Below are positions 1 through 4,587 of a DNA stretch of 5,405 nt, piece by piece. The stretch lies in assembly GCA_964245015.1 (NCBI GenBank), contig CAXTMA010000288.1, positions 1 through 5,405 on the forward strand. Direction: 5' to 3'. The position numbers were made by a program, and so were the translations under genes. Within the stretch, counting starts at the first letter, position 1. Each line of letters opens with the position of its first letter. The notes beneath the pieces were generated by a model. It was not told the origin of the DNA. It saw only the letters and a list, made by a program, of their open reading frames with translations, and ran no database searches. This stretch comes from RH-AL1 sp964245015. Lineage in GTDB: Bacteria > Pseudomonadota > Alphaproteobacteria > Rhizobiales > Beijerinckiaceae.

Positions 1-899
1 TCCTCGTCGACCTCCTCCGCCTCGTGGGTATGGCGGATGAAGACGATGTCGACGTGGCGGTAACGCCGCTTCAGGAAGATGTAGAGCAGGGTGAAGAAGC
101 GCTTGGCGACGTCCTTCATGTGCTCCGTCATCGAGGCGGACGTGTCCATCAGGCAGAACATCACCGCCTGCGCGACCGGTTTGGGCACCGCCTGGAAGCG
201 GCGATAGCGGATGTCGCGCGGATCGATGTAGGGGACGCGCCGGCTTCGCCTTTGCAGGAAATCGAGCCGCTCCGTCAGTTCGGCGATTCGGGACGGGTCG
301 GCCGCTTCCCTCTCGGCCGCGGCGATCTCCGCCTCCAGGCGGTGGATCTCGTCGGGGGTCGGGCGCTTGAGGGCGATGCGCCGGGACATGGAGTTGCGCA
401 TGGTCAGCGTCAGCGACAGATTGGCCGGCGATCCCGACACGGAGTAGCCGGCCCGCTGCAGGCTGACGTTCTCGGATTTGGCCAGCGTCTTCTTGGCGAG
501 GTCGGGAAGCTCCAGATCCTCGAAGAAGAGATCGAGGTATTCGTCCTGCGAAAGGGCGAAGCGGAAGTCGTCCTGCCCCTTGCCGTCGTTCGCGCCTTCC
601 CCGCCGCTGCCGCCGCCGCCATTCTTCGGCTTGGCGATCTTGTCGCCCTGCAGGTACTTCTTGTTGCCCGGCAGCACCACCTCGCGCTGCCCGCCGCTCG
701 CCGCACGATGCAGGCGAGGCTCGCGCAAACCGTCGATGGGGATGGAAATCTCGCCGCCCTGGTCGATGTCGCGCAGGCCGCGGCCTTTCGAGTTCTCTCG
801 CACGGCCTGCTTGACCAGCGCCTTGGCGCGGCGAAGGAAGCGCTGCCGGTTGGCAAGGCTTTTCCCGCTCGTATTCAGACGGCGATCGATCAGATTCAT
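1..899 (-). CDS. yeaH: YeaH/YhbH family protein (DUF444, VWA-type), C-terminus cut by window edge
   Basis: The frame starts at ATG 899-897 and stays open to the left edge, giving 299 codons of a protein that usually has about 420-430 residues, so roughly the last 125 are outside the window. The N-terminus reads MNLIDRRLNTSGKSLANRQR, a typical YeaH start. A Gly-rich linker follows at about residues 94-108 (GGGGSGGEGANDGKG), then the conserved acidic block DEYLDLFFEDLELPDL (119-134). A VWA-like domain begins near 244 with MFCLMDTSASM, whose D252-x-S254-x-S256 matches a MIDAS metal site. The last visible residues, RHTHEAEEVDE, are also family-typical. The biochemical role is not established; the gene is usually co-transcribed with prkA and followed by spoVR, which would lie beyond the left edge. 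The start overlaps the stop of a small upstream frame by ATGA, and the ribosome-binding site is weak (GAG three bases before ATG). Family assignment is secure; function is inferred from neighbours. Confidence 0.93.
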   Translation of the reverse strand, partial: MNLIDRRLNTSGKSLANRQRFLRRAKALVKQAVRENSKGRGLRDIDQGGEISIPIDGLREPRLHRAASGGQREVVLPGNKKYLQGDKIAKPKNGGGGSGGEGANDGKGQDDFRFALSQDEYLDLFFEDLELPDLAKKTLAKSENVSLQRAGYSVSGSPANLSLTLTMRNSMSRRIALKRPTPDEIHRLEAEIAAAEREAADPSRIAELTERLDFLQRRSRRVPYIDPRDIRYRRFQAVPKPVAQAVMFCLMDTSASMTEHMKDVAKRFFTLLYIFLKRRYRHVDIVFIRHTHEAEEVDE

Positions 900-1030
900 G
901 GTCTCGACGTGCCCGCGCGCCCTGTAGCGGCGGACCGGGATCCGATCCCCCGCCGAACCCCCACGATAGCACATCGGCTCGCCGCGAACATTGCCACGGC
1001 GATTTCCGTCCGATGCTGCCGCCCGCTCAT
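896..1030 (-). CDS. Possible 44-aa small protein between prkA and yeaH
   Basis: I do not recognise this product. The frame begins at ATG 1030-1028, which overlaps the prkA stop as ATGA, and ends at TGA 898-896, which overlaps the yeaH start as ATGA. A purine-rich AGAAGG lies 4 nt before the ATG, inside the last prkA codons, and could serve as a ribosome-binding site. The peptide starts MSGRQHRTEI, has a short mildly hydrophobic stretch (AVAMFAASRCAIVGV, 11-25) with one Cys at 20, and has an Arg-, Ser- and Gly-rich tail; 8 of 44 residues are Arg. Either it is a real small gene, or it is a translated spacer that couples yeaH translation to prkA, or it is chance: in GC-rich DNA a 44-codon open frame is unremarkable. 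The double ATGA junction is what raises it above background. Confidence 0.27.
   Translation of the reverse strand: MSGRQHRTEIAVAMFAASRCAIVGVRRGIGSRSAATGRAGTSRP
928..955 (-). repeat. Imperfect hairpin in the prkA-yeaH spacer
   Basis: Read on the minus strand, outer arms CGGCGG and CCGCCG (6 of 6 paired) enclose GGGATCGGATCCC, itself a near-perfect palindrome, with an unpaired GGT on the 3' side. In RNA this would fold as a GC-rich stem with a 3-nt bulge, about 30 nt upstream of the yeaH start. No U-tract follows, so it is not an intrinsic terminator. It may affect mRNA processing, stability or the prkA-to-yeaH expression ratio; that is inference. Confidence 0.45.
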
Positions 1031-2427
1031 CCCGCCTTCTTGGCTCTCATGTACCATTCCACCAGCCGGCGGACCTGCCGCTCGGTGTAGCCGCGCGACA
1101 TCATCCGCTCCACGAAATCGTGGTGCTTCTTTTCCGTGTCGCTGTCGCGCTTGGAGGTGAAGGAGATCACCGGCAGCAGGTCCTCGACCTGGGAGAACAT
1201 GCGCCGCTCGATCACCTCGCGGACCTTCTCGTAGGACGTCCACGAGGGATTGCGTCCGGCGTTCTGCGCCCGCGATCGCAGCGAGAACTTCACCACCTCG
1301 TTGCGGAAGTCCTTGGGGTTGGCGATGCCGGCCGGCTTNNNNNNNNNNNNNNNNNNNNNNNNNNNNNNNNNNNNNNNNNNNNNNNNNNNNNNNNNNNNNN
1401 NNNNNNNNNNNNNNNNNNNNNNNNNNNNNNNNNNNNNNACCTTGATCACGTAGATGCGGTCGATGAAGGCTTCGTTGTTCTTGTTGGACCGGAAGCTCTG
1501 CCATTCCGACTCGTTGGAATGGGCCATGATGATGCCGGTGAAGGGGATCGAGCCGATGTTCTCGGTGCCGACGTAGTTGCCCTCCTGCGTGGCGGTGAGC
1601 AGGGGGTGCAGCATCTTGATCGGCGCCTTGAACATCTCGACGAATTCGAGCATGCCCTGGTTGGCGCGGTTGAGGCCGCCGGAATAGCTGTAGGCGTCGG
1701 GATCGGACTGCGAGAGCGTTTCCAGCCGGCGGATGTCGACCTTGCCGACGAGGCTGGAGATGTCCTGGTTGTTCTCGTCGCCGGGCTCGGTCTTCGAGAC
1801 GGCGATCTGGCGCAGCCGCGAGGGGCTGAGCTTGACCACCTTGAAGCGGGTGATGTCGCCGCCGAATTCGTCCAGGCGCTTGACGCACCACGGACTCATC
1901 AGGCCGGTCAGGCGTCGGCGCGGAACAGCGTATCGGTCTTCGAGCTGCGCGCCCATGGTTTCGGGATCGAACAGCCCGAGCGGGCTCTCGAACACCGGCG
2001 AGATCTCGTCGCCGGCCTTGAGCACGTAAACGGGATAACGCTCCATCAGCGCCTTGAGGCGCTCGGCCAGCGAAGACTTGCCGCCGCCCACGGGCCCGAG
2101 CAGGTAGAGGATCTGCTTGCGCTCCTCCAACCCCTGCGAGGCGTGGCGGAAGAAGGCGACGATGCGCTCCACCGTTTCTTCCATGCCGTAGAAGTCGGCA
2201 AAGGCGGGGTAGATGCGGATGGTGCGGTTCATGAAGATGCGCCCGAGGCGCGCATCCTTGGCCGTGTCAACGACCTGCGGTTCACCGATCGCCGCCAGGA
2301 TGCGCTCGGGCGCGTTGGCGTACATCATCGGATCTTCGCGGCAACCGCTCAGATATTGAACAAGCGACATCTCGGTCGCACGGCGGGAGTCGTAGGTCCG
2401 CGTGAAGGTGTCGAAGAGATCATCCAT
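1027..2427 (-). CDS. prkA: PrkA/YeaG family AAA+ serine protein kinase, interrupted by assembly gap
   Basis: This is a cytosolic PrkA-family protein, a AAA+ ATPase described as a serine kinase; E. coli YeaG supports survival of sustained nitrogen starvation. Numbering is from ATG 2427 with the N placeholder counted. The N-terminal AAA domain shows Walker A GPVGGGKS (111-118, K117), the family block TEPGDENNQD (213-222), a Walker B-like LEFVEMFK (260-267) and sensor-like GIIMAHSNES (298-307). After the gap, KPAGIANPKDFRNE begins the conserved C-terminal part, ending in EWYMRAKKAG. The visible parts total about 433 residues against about 640-650 for the family. ATG 2427 fits the family N-terminus (MDDLFDTF) better than the TTG nine bases upstream, though no strong ribosome-binding site precedes either. 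Both flanks are in one frame and align to one PrkA, so I see no evidence of a pseudogene. The gene has its own candidate sigma-54 promoter. Confidence 0.95.
   Translation of the reverse strand: MDDLFDTFTRTYDSRRATEMSLVQYLSGCREDPMMYANAPERILAAIGEPQVVDTAKDARLGRIFMNRTIRIYPAFADFYGMEETVERIVAFFRHASQGLEERKQILYLLGPVGGGKSSLAERLKALMERYPVYVLKAGDEISPVFESPLGLFDPETMGAQLEDRYAVPRRRLTGLMSPWCVKRLDEFGGDITRFKVVKLSPSRLRQIAVSKTEPGDENNQDISSLVGKVDIRRLETLSQSDPDAYSYSGGLNRANQGMLEFVEMFKAPIKMLHPLLTATQEGNYVGTENIGSIPFTGIIMAHSNESEWQSFRSNKNNEAFIDRIYVIKXXXXXXXXXXXXXXXXXXXXXXXXXXXXXXXXXXKPAGIANPKDFRNEVVKFSLRSRAQNAGRNPSWTSYEKVREVIERRMFSQVEDLLPVISFTSKRDSDTEKKHHDFVERMMSRGYTERQVRRLVEWYMRAKKAG
1339..1438. other. 100-N assembly gap inside prkA
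   Basis: Exactly 100 consecutive N bases separate two contig ends. On the minus strand the 5' side ends in codons for VIK plus GTN, which encodes Val whatever the third base is; the 3' side resumes at KPAGIANPKD. In E. coli YeaG, from memory, these motifs are about 210 residues apart, so the true missing sequence is probably about 0.6-0.65 kb. One hundred is a common placeholder for a gap of unknown size. The apparent preservation of frame across the gap therefore carries no information. Confidence 0.97.
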
Positions 2428-2501
2428 CAGCGACAAGTGTCCATGCTTGGCCGCCGGACTGAGTCCCCGGTGGCTGGTTTCAGGACGTGCGAAGCAGCCT
2501 A

Positions 2502-2517
2502 CGCAATAGGTGCGCCT
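2502..2517 (-). promoter_or_regulatory. Candidate sigma-54 (RpoN) promoter of prkA
   Basis: The minus strand reads AGGCGC-ACCTA-TTGCG, against the sigma-54 consensus TGGCAC-N5-TTGCW. The essential GG and GC are present with exactly 10 nt between them, the full TTGC is present, and the spacing is right; mismatches are the first T, the A of GGCAC and the final W. The -12 C is at 2503, which puts the transcription start near 2491 and gives a leader of about 64 nt before ATG 2427. Orthologous E. coli yeaGH is known to be under NtrC and sigma-54 control, which makes the match more believable. No better sigma-70 promoter was found in this region. Confidence 0.5.
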
Positions 2518-2533
2518 GTATTTGGGCAGGCGC
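2512..2533. repeat. 7-bp perfect inverted repeat overlapping the candidate -24 element
   Basis: GCGCCTG (2512-2518) and CAGGCGC (2527-2533) are perfect inverted complements around an 8-nt AT-containing loop (TATTTGGG). One arm coincides with the -24 half of the candidate sigma-54 promoter. A smaller inverted repeat, CCTA-CGCAA-TAGG (2499-2511), abuts it. No T-tract follows on either strand, so it is not a classical terminator. It could be a repressor operator or simply a chance dyad. Confidence 0.35.
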
Positions 2534-2557
2534 TACAACATCCGGCGACTAATTCGT

Positions 2558-2596
2558 TCATGCGTCGATTTAGACACATGAGACGATGACGCATCA
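2558..2596. promoter_or_regulatory. Candidate activator binding site upstream of prkA (dyad plus third half-site)
   Basis: TCATGCGTC (2558-2566) and GACACATGA (2573-2581) form a 24-bp dyad with 8 of 9 arm positions complementary and a 6-bp AT-rich spacer (GATTTA). A third copy, GACGCATCA (2588-2596), differs by one base from the perfect complement of the first arm. The dyad centre is about 78 bp upstream of the predicted sigma-54 start, a usual place for an enhancer site. It does not match the NtrC consensus (TGCACC-N5-GGTGCA) well, so the regulator is unknown. Confidence 0.42.
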
Positions 2597-2599
2597 CCT

Positions 2600-2613
2600 C
2601 GGCCCAGCGGCCG
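2600..2613 (-). other. Short GC hairpin downstream of SURF1, weak terminator candidate
   Basis: CGGCC (2600-2604) and GGCCG (2609-2613) can pair around a 4-nt loop, 44 nt past the SURF1 stop. On the minus strand it is followed by AGGTGATGC with no U-run, so it does not meet the usual criteria for an intrinsic terminator. The respiratory operon may end by Rho action or read through into prkA. Confidence 0.2.
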
Positions 2614-2656
2614 CGCTCGGCTTCGGCGGCAGCTTGACCGAACGCTGCGGCATTCC

Positions 2657-3493
2657 CTACGGCGACGGGCGGGACTGCGCCGCCGCGTCCGGGGCCACCT
2701 GCGCACAACGCCGCGCCCGCCACTCGTCACGAGCGAACCACGCTCCAGCCGCCGCCAGCATAGCAGCGAGGGCGAACCAGGTAAAAGCATAAACGAGATG
2801 GTTGTTGGGGAACGAGATCACGGTGAGGCCGCCGATCGGCAGACCGCCGGGAGTGGCGGTCGCATCGGCATCGACGAAATAGGGGGCGACCCGATCCCCA
2901 GGCCCGTCCAGGCCCCGCTCGGCGGCGATCGCCGCGACGTCGCGGGAATACCATCGGTCGGCATCGGGCGCGTTGGCGCGAAGGAAGGCGCCCTTGGGTT
3001 CGCTCACCCGCAGCAGGCCGGTCAGCTTCACGGGGCCGGGAAACTCCGACTCGGGGCGGGTGGCGACCGCGCGGTTGTCGGAGGGGACGAAGCCGCGATT
3101 GATCAGGACGATCGGGCCGCCGTCGGTGCGCAGTGGCGTCACCACCCAGTAGCCGGCGCCGAGCTCGGTCGTCGCCTGCACCAGGGTTTCCCGGTCGTTG
3201 AGAAAGGTCCCGGCGAGCTCGACATGTCGATAAGCGTCTTTGGCGGCGGTGACGTCGCCCCAATCCGCCGGACCCGGCGGCGGCACGGGCGGTGCGCGGA
3301 CCCGCTCATCGACGCGAGCGATCAACGCCAGTTTCCACGACAGCCTGTGCACCTGCCACGTGCCCAGCGCGAGAAGGGCGGCGACGGCGAGAAGGATCGC
3401 CGCTGCCAAGACCGCCAGCGCCGCAGGCGAGCGCCTCGCCCGGCCGATCGGGTCATCGACCGCGTCCTCGGCTGGCAAGATCTCATCCCGCAA
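2657..3493 (-). CDS. SURF1-family oxidase assembly protein
   Basis: This is a 278-residue inner-membrane protein with the SURF1 layout: N-terminal membrane helix (about 23-43), a large periplasmic domain and a second helix near the C-terminus (about 233-254). Family marks are LGTWQVHRLSWKLALI (43-58), YRHVELAGTF (88-97), GYWVVTPLRT (114-123), VLINRGFVP (129-137) and NNHLVYAFTWFALA (230-243). SURF1 proteins assist heme insertion and maturation of subunit I of heme-copper oxidases. In Paracoccus a dedicated copy in the quinol oxidase operon serves that oxidase, and the position right after cyoD suggests the same here. Within the frame the first available start is TTG 3493, with AGG about 10 nt upstream; another TTG at 3478 is possible, and no in-frame ATG or GTG precedes the first helix. 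The 38-nt gap after cyoD holds only a 4-bp GGGG/CCCC stem. The stop is TAG at 2659-2657. Confidence 0.93.
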   Translation of the reverse strand: MRDEILPAEDAVDDPIGRARRSPAALAVLAAAILLAVAALLALGTWQVHRLSWKLALIARVDERVRAPPVPPPGPADWGDVTAAKDAYRHVELAGTFLNDRETLVQATTELGAGYWVVTPLRTDGGPIVLINRGFVPSDNRAVATRPESEFPGPVKLTGLLRVSEPKGAFLRANAPDADRWYSRDVAAIAAERGLDGPGDRVAPYFVDADATATPGGLPIGGLTVISFPNNHLVYAFTWFALAAMLAAAGAWFARDEWRARRCAQVAPDAAAQSRPSP

Positions 3494-3531
3494 GGCGCGA
3501 GACCTGGCCGAGGGGTAAGCCCCCCGACGCG

Positions 3532-3933
3532 TCAGGGCATGTTGCGCATGTCATGCATGGTGACGGGCATCATGTTGGTGTTGAGGTGGTACATCACCCA
3601 GATCGAGCCCGACAGGGTGATGCCGAGCAGGACCATGGTGAACATCAGGGCGAGCAGGGTCCACCCGCCCTCCGAATGCGTGTTCATGTGGAGGAAATAC
3701 ACCATGTGAACCAGGATCTGCGCGGCGGCGAAGGCCATCACCAGGGCCGCGGTGAAGATGTGGTTGGAGAAGACGTGGTGCATCACGACGTAGAAAGGGA
3801 CGGCGGTGAGAACGACCGACAGGCCGAAGCCGGTCAGGTAGCCCTGCAGGGTGCCGTGGCCGGCCTCCGTATGATCGGGAAGCGGGTTCGCCCGGCCGTG
3901 GGCCGAAGCCGTGTGGGATGTGTCGGCGTTCAT
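3532..3933 (-). CDS. cyoD: Cytochrome bo3 ubiquinol oxidase subunit IV
   Basis: This small membrane subunit aids assembly or stability of the CuB centre in subunit I. The 133-residue product has three predicted helices (about 32-52, 58-82 and 91-116) and the conserved AQILVHMVYFLHMNT (71-85) followed by GSIWVMYHLNTNMM (109-122). E. coli CyoD has 109 residues; the excess is a polar His-containing N-terminus (1-28) and a Met/His-rich tail. The frame extends upstream to 4020, but ATG 3933 is chosen because it leaves a normal N-terminus and overlaps the cyoC stop as ATGA, the usual arrangement for translational coupling. No clear ribosome-binding site precedes it, consistent with re-initiation after cyoC. 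SURF1 follows 38 nt downstream. Confidence 0.95.
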   Translation of the reverse strand: MNADTSHTASAHGRANPLPDHTEAGHGTLQGYLTGFGLSVVLTAVPFYVVMHHVFSNHIFTAALVMAFAAAQILVHMVYFLHMNTHSEGGWTLLALMFTMVLLGITLSGSIWVMYHLNTNMMPVTMHDMRNMP

Positions 3934-4562
3934 GTCGGAGGCAACACGCTGATGAGGTAAACGAAGGAGAAGACGCCGATCCAGACGACGTCGAGGAAAT
4001 GCCAGAACATGCTCAGGCACATCAGCCGGCGCTTGTTCTCGGGGATCAGGCCGCGTTGCAGCACCTGCACCATCAGCACGCAGAGCCAGATGATGCCGAA
4101 GGTGACGTGCAGGCCGTGGGTGCCGACCAGGGTGAAGAAGGACGACAGGAAGGCCGAGCGCTGCGGCCCGGCTCCCTCATGGATGAGGTGGGCGAACTCG
4201 TTGAGTTCCAATCCCAGGAAGGCGGCGCCGAAAAGGCCGGTGACGACCAGCCAGATCAGCATCGTGTTCTGCCGGCCGCGCTCCATGTCGAGCATGGCGA
4301 AGCCGTAGGTGATGGAGGACAGGAGCAGCATCGAGGTGTTGAGCGCCACCGTTCCCAGATCGAAGATGTCGTTCGGGGACGGCCCCGCGGCATAGCTGCG
4401 CCCGAAAACGGCGTAGCAGGCGAACAGGGTCGCGAAGATGAGGCAGTCGCTCATCAGGTAGAGCCAGAAACCCAGCATGGTGCCGCCTTCGGCGTGACCA
4501 TGCTCCTCGGCGACGAAGAACCGGAGGCCCTCGTCGGGGCCGGCGTCGAGCGAACGGGTCAT
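3930..4562 (-). CDS. cyoC: Cytochrome bo3 ubiquinol oxidase subunit III
   Basis: Subunit III of the quinol oxidase, a COX3-type protein that packs against subunit I without binding redox cofactors. The 210 residues are close to the 204 of E. coli CyoC. Five membrane helices are visible (about 30-53, 70-91, 100-123, 138-169 and 183-207). Conserved marks are GFWLYLMSDCLIFATLFA (31-48), GLELNEFAHLI (117-127) with acidic E119 and E122, GTHGLHV (147-153) and FWHFLDVVWIGVFSF (186-200). ATG 4562 lies 25 nt after the cyoB stop and has GTGAGGG 7 nt upstream as a plausible ribosome-binding site. The stop overlaps the cyoD start by 4 nt. Nothing unusual is seen in length or motifs. Confidence 0.97.
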   Translation of the reverse strand: MTRSLDAGPDEGLRFFVAEEHGHAEGGTMLGFWLYLMSDCLIFATLFACYAVFGRSYAAGPSPNDIFDLGTVALNTSMLLLSSITYGFAMLDMERGRQNTMLIWLVVTGLFGAAFLGLELNEFAHLIHEGAGPQRSAFLSSFFTLVGTHGLHVTFGIIWLCVLMVQVLQRGLIPENKRRLMCLSMFWHFLDVVWIGVFSFVYLISVLPPT

Positions 4563-4569
4563 CGAGCGG

Positions 4570-4576
4570 CCCTCAC
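4570..4576 (-). promoter_or_regulatory. Ribosome-binding site of cyoC
   Basis: GTGAGGG on the minus strand sits 7 nt before ATG 4562 in the cyoB-cyoC spacer. Its core GAGG matches the anti-Shine-Dalgarno sequence and supports this start. Confidence 0.45.
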
Positions 4577-4587
4577 CGAGCGGGTCC

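Noticed and set aside
965..975. Extended -10-like TGCTATCGT on the minus strand as an internal promoter for yeaH
   Set aside because: No -35 match at suitable spacing was found, and the ATGA junctions argue for co-transcription with prkA. Too weak to annotate.
24..1160. Long plus-strand open frame of 378 codons opposite yeaH and the start of the gap-containing gene
   Set aside because: It is antisense to yeaH and the prkA 3' end, whose proteins match known families throughout. Its low-complexity Arg/Ala/Val-rich translation is typical of the reverse strand of GC-rich codons.
991..2589. Plus-strand open frame of 532 codons opposite prkA
   Set aside because: It is a mirror of the prkA codon pattern, runs through the N gap and resembles no family. 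The prkA frame explains the region completely.
3506..3525. GGGG/CCCC stem between cyoD and SURF1 as a terminator
   Set aside because: The stem is only 4 bp and has no U-run, and the downstream SURF1 gene belongs functionally to the operon.
3934..4020. Upstream extension of cyoD by 29 residues
   Set aside because: The added residues are Arg-rich and unlike any CyoD, and the stretch lies inside cyoC. ATG 3933 with the ATGA overlap is the better start.
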